Source: Diphasiastrum complanatum
Lineage: Eukaryota; Streptophyta; Lycopodiopsida; Lycopodiales; Lycopodiaceae
Direction: 5' to 3'
DNA: 64,000 nucleotides
NCBI GenBank assembly: GCA_029204225.1
Contig: CM055111.1
Span: forward strand, 20,927,854 to 20,991,853
Shown: positions 35,356 through 47,357 of the stretch, piece after piece
Layout: every line of letters starts with the position of its first letter
Numbering within the stretch: position 1 is the first letter of the stretch
Translations under genes and position numbers: made by a program
Notes under the pieces: model-generated
Told to the model about the DNA's origin: nothing
The model's input: the letters and a program-made list of their open reading frames with translations, nothing else
The model's database searches: none

Positions 35356-37394
35356 CTAGGGTTGGCCGATAAGGGCACTCTGATTATCACAAAATATGGT
35401 TGTAGGGCTATACTGATACAAACTAATGTCTGACAGTAAATTTCTCAACCAAAATGCTTCTTTAATAGATTGAGAAATAGCAATGTATTCTGCTTCTGTA
35501 GAATAAAGATCGATAGAGGTTTGCTTACGATTGTTCCATGAGGTAGGACGGTCGTTGAAGGAGAATGTTAATCCAGATGTGGACTTATGATTGTCTACAT
35601 CTCCTCCCCAATTTGCATCATAATATCCATTCAGCTGATGAAGATTGTCGTTGCTGACATCTCCATAGCAGATGCATTGGTCCGTGGTAGCTCGAATATA
35701 CCTCATGACTCTTATGAGAGCCTTCCAATGGCCAGGATTAGCCATATACTGGTTGAGTGAGCTTATAGCAAAAGAGATGTTAGATCTTGTACAGACCAAA
35801 TGGCATACATGGGAGATCCAAATATCGATCGATAAGGATACTCTCATCTGCTTCTCTTCTTGCTTGGTCTGGGGACATTGGTCCTTTGACAATTGCAGGC
35901 CTGGATCCATTGGTGAGTGAGCTAACTTACAATTCATTAGATTGTATCTGTTAAGAACATTGTGAAGATACCTTTGTTGAGTGATATAGATCAGTCGTCT
36001 CGCTGTGTCTCTGTGGATTTGAATGCCCAGACAAAAGTGAGCTTCATCCAGATCAGTCATGTCGAACTCAGAAAACAACATCTATTTAGAATCCTTGACC
36101 AAATCGGTATTGTTTTTGAAAAGCAATGTATCATCCACATATAAGATGATAATAATCAAGGATTGTTGCACCGACTTGGAATAGATGTGTGCCTTATGGA
36201 GTTTACAAACATGATTCTTCATACCTTTTAGAACGTATCCTTTGGGCTGGATCATGTAGATGTCTTCTTGTATAACTCCATTCAGATAAGTTATTTGTAC
36301 ATCAAGTTGTTGCACTTTGAGACCGACAACTTCAACATATGATAGGAGAGTTCGGATCGACAAATGCTTGACTACTGGACTGAAAGTCTCACTGTAGTCG
36401 ACGTGGGGATCTGAGTGAATCCTCGTGCTACCAATCTTGCCTTCTTTTGATCAATTGTTCCATTGGCATTGTACTTGATCTTGAAGATCCATTTGCAATC
36501 AATAATATTGCAGCCAATAGGAGCTTCGACTAGTGACCACGTCTGGTTCTTGATCAGAGAGGAATACTCTCTGTCCATAGCTTCTCTCCAGAGATCAAAG
36601 TCTGGTTGGCTTAGTGCCTCTTCGACTATTGTCAGTTCTTGTATCAAGAGACATGCAGACTCAAGAGTATGCCTTGTGAATTGTGTGTGCACTCGGCTTG
36701 ATCTTCTGGGAGGATTCGACTGATGAACCACTCCTGGGACTTGTTGCTAGGTAGTAGCAACATCTTCATCTGATTCACTGTCAAATAGTGGGTCGTCAAT
36801 GGACATGCCTGAAGCTTTGATTGTCATGTCAATGGCAGATGATGCAGGTTTTCCTGGAACAATATCCTTGCCTTTGATGTCGAAGAATTGATCCTCGATA
36901 AAGATTGTATCCCAGCTGTATAAGACTTGCTGGGTATCGGGATCATACAGCTTGTATGTGTTATCATATGAAGTATATCCAATCAAAATGGTCTTGAGAC
37001 CTTTGAAGTCAAATTTCTTCCTCGTGTCTTTCAAGATCTGCGTGTAGGCAACACATCCGAACACTCTTAGGTTCTTCATAGAAGGCTTAGAGCCTGTCCA
37101 CACCTCATGGGGTGTCTTGCTTGAGAGGGCCTTGGTTGAACATTTGTTTTGGACGTAAGGTGTAGTGGAGATAACTTCGGCCCAGAAGCTCTTGGGCAAC
37201 GATGCATGTGCTAGCATACATTTGGCTGATTCAACCAATGTACAGTTCTTCCTCTCGGCTAAGCCATTAGACTGAGGATTATAAGGAGTGATGGATTGTT
37301 GCTCAATGCCTTGGCTATGGCAGTACTCCTTGTTAGCATATTTCAAGGAATTCCCAGATGTCGAGCCAAGCTGAAGACATAGATCATCTCTCAC
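35356..37394 (-). pseudogene. Ty1/copia pol: integrase (partial), RT, RNase H
   Basis: 37394-36747 is the second half of integrase: QQSITPYNPQSNGLAERKNC (catalytic Glu), FWAEVISTTPYVQNK, and LRVFGCVAYTQILKDTRKKF. 36731-36372 carries the RT lead-in: FDLWREAMDREYSSLIKNQT, WIFKIKYNANGTIDQKKARL. 36363-36082 has QQLDVQITYLNGVIQEDIYM and the catalytic ILYVDDTLLF, with an internal deletion in place of the usual KALYGLKQAPRAW. 36081-35356 is RT thumb to RNase H (DANWGGDVDNHKSTSGLTFS, STEAEYIAISQ). One frameshift (near 36370) and two in-frame stops are visible. The upstream half is missing, cut at 37394. Confidence 0.9.
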
Positions 37395-37481
37395 CCATGA
37401 CTGAGGAGGTCTCAGAAGGAGGAGAGCAGAGGAAGTTGAGAGCCAAGAATTACTAGCTAGGGTGACAGTGATTATTCACGT

Positions 37482-38397
37482 GAGCCTACATGGTAGAAGG
37501 AATGACCATGTAGGAGCTAGTAATATTTCCTAGGCATTGTAAATAAGCGTAGACCCCCTTAAATAATTTAGAGTGAGCCACCTTTTGATGGTGACCTCTA
37601 GTGGAAGGGCAAATTCCACTTGTATTTTTCAAATTAGTGGAATTGCCACTTGGGCTCCACATGGGCAACCTTCTTGCTTATTTAAGGGCCCTCCTCTCTT
37701 TGTGAGGGAGCTTTGAATGTATTTTCAATTTCTCTTGAGTGAATAAACAAGATCTTCCACGAGTTCTTGATGATTGTAAAGCTCCTTGTTCATGGAAATA
37801 TTCTTGAGTGAAATTTCTATTAGCATGTTCTGATTTCCTTGGTGTTTGTGGATTAATTAGATTTCCTACTTACTCTTTTGCTTGTGGAATGTAGATGTGG
37901 ATTAACCTTCTTGTTTCTTGATTTTTGTAGTTTCAGCATGCAGGTAAACTAGAGGCTGAGATTGTGGATCTGATTTGCATACTCTCTAACAATTCTGTCC
38001 TTGATTGTTTTTGGGCATTCCAAGCATCAAGAAATGGGTGTTGTTGATCCTTGGGCTGCTAGAATACTATTAGGATGCTAGTTTTCTTGTTTCTTGTTTC
38101 TTTCTGAGTAGATTAGTCTTATCATTGCATTGTTCCCTGATCTTGGTAGACAGTTGTAGATTTGCTCTCTGATTCAGAACGTTGATCTCTATACTGAGCT
38201 AGGACTGGTTGCATGGCTTGTAAATGCATGTAGCTGAGTAACGTATTCGTCTCTCCCCATTGACAGGCTGGAAATACACGTTGTAACCTGAGAAACACTT
38301 CTGCTTGAAAACCGAACTGTAACCAATGGAAGTAACAAAAAGAAGAACGAATGATAAAAAAAATTGTGTTCACCGATTCAGTGAGAATCTGTGAACA
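37482..38397 (+). mobile_element. Family C LTR: 5' LTR of the 37.5-42.1 kb gypsy
   Basis: It starts TGAGCCTACATGG and ends ..GTGAACA two bases before a primer site. Shared text with the LTR at 50656-51653 includes gtgagccaccttttgatggt, gacctctagtgga and ttccacttgta, with more divergence later. TTATTTAAG near 37678 may be the TATA box. A 45898-45960 fragment (minus) matches its part at 37916-37976. Confidence 0.78.
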
Positions 38398-38399
38398 TA

Positions 38400-38417
38400 T
38401 GGCGCCATTTCCACAGC
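38400..38417 (+). other. Primer binding site, tRNA-Asp type (decayed)
   Basis: TGGCGCCATTTCCACAGC keeps the TGGCGCC start of the tRNA-Asp primer site and drifts after it. It lies two bases after the LTR end. Confidence 0.6.
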
Positions 38418-38589
38418 TATGCAGACACTAAACCAGGACAAACCTTTCCGATCTGTGTTGCAAAACCATCGCTCTGAAGTCTCCACCACGTTTCATTACT
38501 GAGCTTGTCACTTTCATCTCCATTGATGCACAACTATATTCTCGACCAAGGCTTCACGCTCCTTTTCTAGCCGAGCTCCATGACTCACG

Positions 38590-38965
38590 TCTGGACCGGA
38601 TGAAACGTTGTTTTATTCACCTATTGAAACTACTCAATCACTCTTGACCGAACCACTACTCGCCATAACCCCTCAAGTCCTGAGTTAAATCTCAATCGAT
38701 GCTCATCGATCAGATCTCACCTGAGCCTTTACGTTGAAATCTTAACCGGAGCATCTGTTGAAATCTCAACTAGAGCATCTGTTGAAATCTCAACTGACGT
38801 CTCCTCTCAGATCTCGATCGATGCCTCCTCTCAAATCTCGACTGACGTCTCCTCTCAGATCTTGCTCGATGCCTCCTCTCCAATCTCGCCCGACGCCTCC
38901 TCTTCAATCTCGACCAACGCCTCCTCTCAGATCTTGACCGACGCCTATCAATTCTCAACCGAGGA
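38590..38965 (+). repeat. Leader minisatellite, about 27 bp unit (atctcgac)
   Basis: Units like atctcgactgacgtctcctc recur from about 38683 to 38950 at roughly 27-bp spacing, giving an Arg-rich artefact frame on the minus strand. The same short motif, read on the other strand as ggtcgagat, is repeated in the leader at 54930-55335 of another family C element. Confidence 0.8.
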
Positions 38966-39296
38966 TTTCTATCACCTCTCAACCGAGAGCTTTGACTTCC
39001 AACCTGAAACCAAGTCCACTTGCAGACAAAATCAACTTTCTTATTTGACTAGGTATCAGTGTTTGCCAAATACCATAGTTCTTTCCAACTTTATTGCAAA
39101 TCCCTAACGCCAATAAAAAAACAAAATAACTGTGCCATTCGGACACCACCATAGTAGTCTTTGATTCACAGTTCAAAAAAAAACAAAAAACAAATAAACA
39201 AAATCAAAACCACAAAACAAATACACAAACACTAGTCAAGCTACCAAAAAGTCCAAGAGGCCTATTTACCCAATCCTAAGGTACTCTAGAGTTATT
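38966..39296 (+). other. Leader remainder, no gag recognised
   Basis: This A-rich stretch separates the minisatellite from the first pol frame. No Retrotrans_gag or zinc-knuckle text was found where gag would be expected. Confidence 0.5.
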
Positions 39297-42090
39297 ATGG
39301 ATCGTCCTTACAATCCAAATTCCCGGCATCATAGCAAAATCACCTTTGGCAATCATGACAAACGAGTCACTATTGACTCAACTGGCCATGTCAAGCCTGC
39401 TAAAGTTTATGATGATTGGTCATCAACAACATATGACAAATCAGATAGTGTCCTGATCCAACCCAAAGGCCACTATACGAGATCAACAGACATAATCAAT
39501 TGGGGACAGGCACTGGCCACTGTGGAATGTGCTGATTCCAATCGATGTTGTATTGAAACCGCTGCAGAAGTTGTGGATATTCTCCCATCTTCTACAGACA
39601 TTGATACACCCATCATCCCACTTATGATGATTCACTCGATTCCTATAGCGTGGTGCCCAGGAGAACCCATGTTTCCGAAGAAGGTATTATTTCCATGGAT
39701 GATGTTGAAATGACGGATGAACATGTCTCATTTATCTAGATGCCCAACGTTATCTGCCAAAAGCAATTTCTCAGGAAATCAAGTCACCAGGGCCATTGGC
39801 TCATGTCCAACTAACATCCAAAGTACCCAACACACAAGCGTATAGGCCCAAACCCAAAGTATACACATGAAATGTGTATCCAAACAAAGTCTGATGCCGA
39901 TATGATAAGTGAGGCAACAACATCGCCCACTCAAAAACCACAAAAACCTCGATAAAACAAAATCATTGATACAATATTAACCGAGCATCAAAAACAGATG
40001 TGTGAAAAGCTTAAGCAGCCGATTAAGCCCTTGTCTAAAGAGACAAAATCCAAACCATCAGACCAAGCTTCCACGTCTGGTAGTGACTCAACAAAGATGA
40101 TTCCCAAAGTTCCAGAAAACTTTGTGGAACCACCTTTTGATCTCCCACGAAAATTTAAAGATTTCACACTGGATGACATTGTTATCCAGCTACCACAGCC
40201 ACACCAAGAACCTACACCAAGTTCCAACTCCTTTGAAGGACCAGCTAAAACGATGCCGTTAAATCTTAAAGATCTTGACAAGGAGATGGATCGACTAGTT
40301 CATGTTGGTGCACACCTTTCGTCCGAACAACTCTCTGATCTCAAAAAATTTACTTCGCAAATACAGGGATGTATTTGCATGGAACTATACAGAAATGAAA
40401 GGAATTCTGCCTGAAGTAGTCATTCATACAATTCCTTTGGAAGACAACGCTAAGCCTATTCCCTTACAGAAGTAACCCCGTCTATCGCGAGAGAATCGAT
40501 GAAGATATTAAAAAAATGCTGGATGCTGGGGCCAACATACTGATTGGGTATCACCCATTGTGGTTGTACCCAAGAAAAACGGCAAACTTCGTATTTGTGT
40601 CGATCTCAAGAACCTTAATGCGACAGTTATTTCCTTGTTTAAATAGCCCTTGAAGATAAGCATAAAATGGCCTTTGCCACAAAGAACGGGGTTTATGCTT
40701 ATAATGTCATGCCTTTTCGCTTATGCAATGCCCCTTAAACGTTTCAAACGGCCATGCAACTGGCCTTCCAAGACCTGTTACATCGGATTGGCGAGATTTA
40801 TCTCGACGATCTGGGTGTACATTCCTCAGTCGCTACGCACCTTGATGCACTGGAGAAAATCTTCATTCGTTGTCGTAGATTTGGAATTTCCCTAGACCCT
40901 GATAAGTGTCAAATCTGGGTCACCCATGGGGTGGTTCTCGGACATATAATTTCAAAGGACGATATTTCTACCGATCCTTCAAAAATCAAGATCATAGTTG
41001 AAATGCCCTTACCTGCAACAGTGAAGGAAGTTTATGTCTTCCTCGGTCACATGAATTATTATCACATCTTTATGATCCATTATGCCGGTAAGGCACGCCT
41101 CGTTTATTTAGTTGTGGTTGACCCTCGCTAGACCGAAGAACAAATTGAAGCCTTTGAGGAGTTGAAAATAGCCCTTACCACGACACCTATACTCCGCTCG
41201 CCAGACTACACGAAAGGGTTTCATGTGCATATGGACGCAAGTAAGTATGCCATTGGAGGTCTTCTTGCACAACCGGATGAGTATGGCAAGGATTTTCCAA
41301 TATGTTTCTTGAGCAGGCAACTGGTGTCTGCTGAAGTGAACTATATAACCCCTTAGTGAGAAGCATTGACGATGGTCTATGTTGTACAACACCACAAACA
41401 TTATTACATGTTTTGGCTATCCTATAGAGCTAGTTAGTGATCGTGGCACATATTTTCTAAACACTGTCATTGATAATTTACTACGCCAGTATCTTGTCAT
41501 TCACCGAAAGAGTACACCGTACTATCCTAGGTGTAATGGCCAAGCCAAATCCACTAACAAGACGATATGTAAAATTTTGACAAAGATAATTGAAACCAGT
41601 CGCTCTGATTGGGAAACAAAACTTTTTTCAGCTATCTGGGCTTACCGCAACACCCCGAAGAAAGCCACTGGGTGGGTTACCCCTTTCCACTTAGTGTATG
41701 GTCAAGAGGCGGTAATGCATGTAGAATTCTTAGTACCTTCGCTAAGAGTCATGAAAGCTTTTTCTATAGATCTCTGTGAAAAAGCTACAATTGAGCGACA
41801 AGTCAAGACCAGGCTATTTACGTTAGCCCAGTTATGCGAGACAAGACTCATATCTTACCATGCACAACTGGTTAACAAATGACGCCAAAAGGCCTGACAT
41901 GATCATCACTTACGCAATAAAGATTTACACTTAGGTGATTAGGTGCTTCTTTATACATTGAAGAAGCACCCAAGAAAATTGAAATTCCAAAGTGAGGGAC
42001 CGTATGCTATTAATAAATCTTTCCTAATTGTGCAGTCCAGCTGCAAACACTTGACGGAATACTCCTAGACACTGTCGTCAATGGGGTCAT
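39297..42090 (+). pseudogene. Ty3/gypsy pol with two internal deletions
   Basis: 39297-39713 is the pre-RT region typical of this gypsy lineage (KITFGNHDKRVTIDSTGHVK, then VLIQPKGHYTRSTDI). 39998-40414 is the linker before RT. 40555-40640 opens RT (PIVVVPKKNGKLRICVDLKN) and then jumps to KMAFATKNGVYAYNVMPFR: about 50-60 residues of the fingers are gone. The catalytic box IYLDDLGVHS is present (about 40795). 41162-41356 is the RNase H start (HMDASKYAIGGLLAQ). At about 41402 it jumps into the integrase core (GYPIELVSDRGTYF, then TPYYPRCNGQAKSTNKT with Lys where the catalytic Glu is usual). The C-terminus after 41882 needs frameshifts (HLGDWVLLYT in shifted frame, ending near 42090). No 3' LTR follows. 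Confidence 0.87.
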
Positions 42091-43950
42091 CTATGCCATT
42101 GTAATTCGACATTAACATGGCAAGGACACCACTTCTAGAATCTTTCAGAAAAAACTTGAAATTGTTCTACACATACCTTCAACTGATTCCCCTTCTATCG
42201 CTTTGCTTTAGGGTGTGCTTCTGCGATGTCTTGTCTGTGGATATCCGTAGTGAGCTTATGGTCTTCGAGCTGTTATTTGAGATCTGCTACCTCCTTCTGT
42301 AGGTCAGAGATTTGGATGTAGATTTCTGCATACTCCAGGTGATCTGCCACCCTTGTACATTTCTAGGTTGCCTAGAGCTGCTTTGCCAACTCATCGATCT
42401 TCTCTAAGGCATATGAGTACTCCTCATGTGCATCTGGCCCAAAGCATGTAGTTGTCTCGGCTGATAGCTCCTTCTACTCAACAAGTTCCTCTTCGACGAG
42501 TGCTTTGTCCTTCTTGAGTGGAATCAAAAACTTGACTCAAAAATTCTCGAGCATCTAGTCTTGAAGAGACTACAACTTCAAGGAATCTATCTGGATTAGC
42601 CCAAAGTTGCTTCATTTTCATGCTCTCGTCACGAAGTGTGGTCTGTAGGGAAGCCTTCTCTGTCTTGACCTTATTTAGTTCTGCTAATAATGAATCAAAA
42701 TTCTTTTGCAATTCTACAAATTTGGCCTATAATGCCTTATTGTTATCTTCTAATGACTGGGCTTCCTTGTTCGCAACTTCTAAAGCAATCGGCCCAGAGA
42801 GCAATTTTGCTCACTCAGCTTCTGGTTATTAGCCTCCAAAGATGTGATCTGCTCAGACAACATCTCTACGTTGATGGTCATCTCATATGTGTGCTGAAAC
42901 AGCTATACCATATTGTCCTAGATGTGGAGATCGTAGGCATGGATCTTGCTCACAATATCCTTGGCACCTGCAGAAAACTAATGGTACCATCTGTAAAGGT
43001 TTTCTTTGTCGTCCACCTCATCTGTGTCAGTAGCTTCCTCCTCAGCACCTTTGCCTTTATCTTGGACTTGTGTATCAGAAATAGTATCTTCATCATCCAT
43101 CAAAACAGGGCTCTTCGGCTTCCTGACAGCGATAGGGATGACAACCAAAGTTTCATCTGCAGCAGAAGTTTTTGCAGCAACATCCTCTTCTGCTTCCTTC
43201 GAAACTGCTACGACATCAATTTTCATGGCAGTAGAATCTACTGGCTAGTCTTGTGAAACAAGGCACCCTACAGGAGGATTGGTAGATCAATCTTTGTGGT
43301 TGCCAACATCCTACCTGCCAACACACCTTGTTCTATCTCTGTAAGGATGCCGAAATGGTTGCATAGTGTGAGATATGCGCTCCCACTACAACAAACTTTT
43401 TGTGCTTGATCCAGCGCAAAAATGCTTTGTATGCTATGGTACCAAAGCATATTGGCTGGCCTGCCAGTGCATCTATCAGGTACATGAAGTTTTGTGCTAA
43501 GATAGTAGCATCAGCATCAATAATAAACAGAACCTGATTCACATACTTGCAGAAAAATTTCATAGTCACATCCCGCACCATTGTGATCTTGTACCCCTTG
43601 CTTGGTACAAAGCAATTCGACAAAAAGTAAGTTGACTCATCTACGAAGTCTTTTGAAGTTACATTGGCTACCACATCAATTGGCAGTCCAAGGGCTTCAG
43701 AAAATACAGCTTCATTGACCGTGAAGGTGTTATTCCTCAGTGTAACTTGGAAATCTGAATCGGCCACCGTGTGAATAGAATAAACAAATTCGGTGCTGAT
43801 CTCTGGCAATATGATAGATGGGTCCACTTTCAAATTACCCAACCTGCATTTGTCCAACAATGATTGGATTGATGCAAGACACAGATTGAAGCACGAACTT
43901 TCCAATTGATGCTGGAACTAGTGCTTGCACTTGCATCCATTTTGATAGCA
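42090..43950 (-). pseudogene. Coiled-coil ORF, copy B (more complete N-terminus)
   Basis: Reading leftward, an ATG near 43945 (MDASASTSSS) precedes the main frame by one shift. 43905-43333 encodes a folded-looking domain: VDPSIILPEISTEFVYSIHT, FTVNEAVFSEALGLPID, FVPSKGYKITMVRDVTMKFF, VLFIIDADATILAQNFMYLI. It resembles in style the N-terminal domains of plant mobile-element proteins, but I cannot name a match. Next come an acidic middle (43226-42978), NLYRWYH, and a coiled-coil (42711-42200, for example LLAELNKVKTEKASLQTTLR). The stop at 42196-42198 is shared with copy A, as is the GTATGTG just after it. Several private stops mark it as a pseudogene. It lies between a gypsy end and a copia 5' LTR. 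Confidence 0.6.
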
Positions 43951-44031
43951 TAAATGACACAAGAGTAGTAGCAAGCACAAAAGCAAGAACAAGCGAGAGC
44001 AAGTGAGCGAGAGTAAAAAGAAAGTGTAAAA

Positions 44032-45149
44032 TGTTTTGGATTTATCTCCTCTACTCTCCTAAATCCTATTTTAATTTGCCTCCATTCATGCTACTGTATT
44101 TTACTTGTGTTGTCGCACAGTCTGCATATTCACATGTAAAAGAAGACAGGCAAAAAACACGACTATCTACATAATTACAAGTAAATTTCCACAGGCGAAA
44201 AAGACGACACTGTGTTTTTACACATGATTTTTGACACACGAAAAAGGTGACACTGCCCTACAAATGCCAAAGGTGCCCTAATGGAAAAGCGAAGGTACCC
44301 TGTAAATCAAATTTTAAGGCATTTGTCAAAGTGTCACATTTTTCACATTTTCATCAACGTTCATTTCAGTGAAGACTGATGTCGCGGCCTTCTCACGCTC
44401 ATCCCATAAACTGTGTAATCAGATTTGACAACGACAGCAGCCACCCACGATCTCCCACCGACAGCACATCCACTTTGTACCTTCTTCATCTGCACAGCTG
44501 TAATATTATGTATATATTGGATACCATCTGCGTATTCAAAGTGTGTGAAAAATATAGCAAGCATCAGAAGCTTATCAGAGATAGACGAAGTATATGCTTT
44601 CGTGCATCGATTCTTTGTTTTGTCAGTAAAAGGTTTATTCCTTTCACAAATTGGATTAGCTTTGTGAAGCACACGGTTTCGTCCGCTATTGTCTTGTGCT
44701 CACCTGCATTATTGACCTGTATATTTTGCTATACTTAATCCGATACAACTCTGTTTGTTCTGTGTTTAGATTTGTGTAAATTCTGCAATGCTTTTCTACA
44801 TTCTGTCTGACTTTCTTATTGCTTCATCTGATAGTCTACTCTTCATAGATTAATATTAGTCTAGATGTTCACGACTAATATTTAGTCCTGCCTTTCACAA
44901 CTAATTTGCGACTGACAATTAGTCTAGCTGTTCGCGACAAATTATCATTATGATGTCTTCATGCTTAATGTTTGGCTACGTAATCAGATTGAATGTGATT
45001 TCTATCACTAATGTTCTGTTCGAGTCTGATAGGCATAGTCATGCTTAGCAAAAGAGTGAAATAGCCTATTCTACTGCGCACGAATACTTTCCATTCATGT
45101 TCGTTTCTTTTCAAGCTCTTTTTGTTTCTCACACCCATCTTTCCCAACA
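44032..45149 (+). mobile_element. Family D LTR: copia 5' LTR
   Basis: It starts TGTTTTGGATTTATC and ends ..CCCAACA directly before a primer site, 1118 bp. It is an inverted relative of 34078-35146. TATA-like tatatattgg lies near 44511. Confidence 0.88.
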
Positions 45150-45161
45150 TGGTATCAAATC
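45150..45161 (+). other. Primer binding site, initiator tRNA-Met type
   Basis: TGGTATCAAATC follows the LTR without a spacer; the usual copia site is TGGTATCAGAGC, so two bases differ. Confidence 0.85.
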
Positions 45162-45305
45162 TATTTTCTGTAGCCTGATAAGCTTCCACAATAACAAGAC
45201 TCTACTAGTCGATAGAGTAATTGTCTTCTTGTTCTATAATTTAGCACCAATTTTTCATACTTAAGTCACTAATAGTTATTCCTATCACCTAGACTAATCT
45301 TCCAC

Positions 45306-45794
45306 ATGGATTCCCAAGGGAAAGCCAGTCCTATCATGGACAAGCTTGATGGAGCCAACTACCGTCTGTGGAAATTTAAGATGAAAACAATGCTAATGGC
45401 TAAAAAATTGTATGACGTTGTTACAGATGCAGAAGAGAAACCCGAAGCAAACGACACAACAATCGCCAAATGGAAGCTGAAGGATGGCAAAGCTTTCGCG
45501 CTGATCATCCTCAACATTTCAGATACTCAAATTGGCCATGTATCCGAGGCCCAGACATCCAAAGAAGTCTGGGACATCTTGAGCACACTATACGAAGTGC
45601 GAGATATATCTTCCAAGCTACATCTCAAGAAGAAATTTTACTCCCTCAAGATGGCGAATGGTGATTCCCTGCAAAATCAAATCAACCAATTTAAGAACCT
45701 ACTGAAGCAAATGGCCATTGTCAGATCTGTCATAGACGATCAAGATGTAGTGATGCAACTGCTTACAAGCTTGCCAAGCTCATACGACAGCTAG
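45306..45794 (+). pseudogene. Ty1/copia gag N-terminal part (UBN2 type)
   Basis: ATG 45306 opens 162 codons with the gag hallmarks of plant copia: LDGANYRLWKFKMKTMLMAK, then TSKEVWDILSTLYE, then LHLKKKFYSLKMANGDSLQN and LLTSLPSSYDS. The frame is open to a TAG at 45793, where DSWVMI would be expected, and the element is cut near 45845 before any zinc knuckle. Role: capsid of the virus-like particle. With the LTR and primer site upstream it is a 5' fragment of the same family as the 35.4-37.4 kb copia. Confidence 0.88.
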
Positions 45795-45844
45795 GTGATG
45801 ATCATTACGACACATCTAGTACTGACTCTTTCGAGAGTCATTAC

Positions 45845-46189
45845 AATGCTGTTGCAGGAAGACACGCGGAGGAACGAAATCTCAAGTTCCTCAGTTGACA
45901 ATCTCAGCCTCTAGTTTACCTACATGCTGAAACTACAAAAATCAAAAAACAAGAAGCTCGGCACTTGGAAACGCATGGATCTTCGTTCGCTTTCATAAAA
46001 CGCGTGGATCTTCATTCGTTTCCGTAAAACCAGGAGCTTATTATCTGCAAAACTGTTTCTCAAAAATGAAGGTCTCTCAATGGCCACTACCTTCCAGCCC
46101 TCTTGAGAACCTCTTGCGAGTCCTGCTCACCTCGTCGTCTTGCCGTTTGATTTCGCTCACTCATCTTTCACCCCAGGGCTTCAAATACT
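45845..46189 (-). mobile_element. Family C LTR pieces and pre-LTR text, minus orientation
   Basis: 45898-45960 reads, reversed, as the family C LTR text ttgtagtttcagcatgcagg and aaactagaggctgagattgt of 37930-37976. The duplicated phrase acgcatggatcttcgttcg / acgcgtggatcttcattcg (45972-46018) resembles the agcgaacgaggatc-type text before the LTR at 11780. It is a broken copy whose limits are unclear. Confidence 0.5.
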
Positions 46190-47191
46190 TAGAAGCGGAG
46201 CTTACTTCCGTAGTTTAATGGCCCCAGGTACTCTCGTATCTTTTCGATGAAGCCCATCTCCTGCCAATCTTCCACCATGGTGACGTATCATGATGACATG
46301 AAGGCCGCTCTGTACTATAGCCGGGCCATCATCTCATGGTCTTTGTCTGACTAGAGGGCTACATTGGGATTGATCTTGATCGAATCCAAACCACGATCCC
46401 AGAAACATTCTTGCTGCATTAGAAAGGCCATGGATCGGCAGTATTCAGCACTTTCTTACACGCATAGATTGGCATTTGTCTTGTATTTGTGCCCAAAATC
46501 TAGTAACTATAGCCTCAGGTCTTTTGAGGAGATTCTTTTTAAAATTCTCGTAATCACTGGCTAATTCACCAACTCAATCCATGGCTTTTCTGCCGGCCAT
46601 GGATTTCTGCATTTGAGCGACATGTAGAATGGATCTATTCGCTTCCATGTCGGTGCCTTTCAGAATCTTGTTTCGCCATTCAGGTTGCAGTTGTAATGCC
46701 GCAATGATCTCAGCCCTGGTGGAGTATTGGCTTTGATATATCTCCTCTTTGCCTCCCCTCATGTTGGGAGGGTATTTCCTTTCAAATTTCTCTGACTCTT
46801 TTGTATCAGCCATCTTGCTCCTGGGCCTGGTAGGAGAAGCTGCCCTACGTGGTTGTGGTGGCCTTGCCAGGTAATCATCCAAGGCCTTTGTGTCCGTATC
46901 TTTTTCCTTGGCTCGCTCGCTCATTGATGGCTCAGTTGCGCCCATGTCTTGCCTGGGTGAGAATCTTCTTGTTTCTGGTGGATCTTCCAAGAAGTCGTCA
47001 TCACCCCCAATGTCGGTGTTAACTTCTGGGAGGTCAGGGATGGAGTGATCTGGAGAGAGAGGTGTAGGAATGATAGATTTAGGAGGTGGTGGGTTTAACA
47101 AATTACATGCCGCACCGGGGGAGCGGAGTTGTTGAAGGAACTCGTCCCGTCGGGCTTTGTATGTGTCAACTGGACCTTTTGATGGGCCCAT
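46190..47191 (-). pseudogene. Gypsy-type gag, 5' part open
   Basis: ATG 47191 opens a 205-codon frame: VDTYKARRDEFLQQLRSPG, a Pro/Asp-rich disordered region (47080-46850), then KFERKYPPNMRGGKEEIYQS and STRAEIIAALQLQPEWRNKI. After a stop at 46571 the frame continues GELASDYENFKKNLLKRPEA. This is a helical gag-type core without the usual DYIERVK motif of the other gags here, so it is from a different lineage. There is no knuckle before coding fades near 46190. Its place beside the family Y LTR, but on the opposite strand, argues against the two being one element. Confidence 0.55.
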
Positions 47192-47239
47192 TATTCTGCT
47201 AGGAGGTGGTGGAGAAAGGGAAGATGAAAAAATAGGGTA

Positions 47240-47357
47240 AGTTGGAATAAATGTTTCAAACTCATCGATACAAAAGTATTCTTTTCGGAGAAATGAATAA
47301 ACCTCGAAACGAAGATTATCTGTTCAGGAGGACGTTTCACATTTTAGGAGGGGGATA
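47240..47357 (+). other. Internal 3' end and polypurine tract of a family Y element
   Basis: AGGAGGGGGATA (47346-47357) lies immediately before TGTGATACC, a polypurine tract next to an LTR start. The preceding 100 bp have no clear frame. Confidence 0.65.

Noticed and set aside
38770-38982. Arg-rich minus-strand frame (RRxSRSERR repeats)
   Set aside because: The periodicity comes from the 27-bp leader minisatellite; the frame has no independent support.
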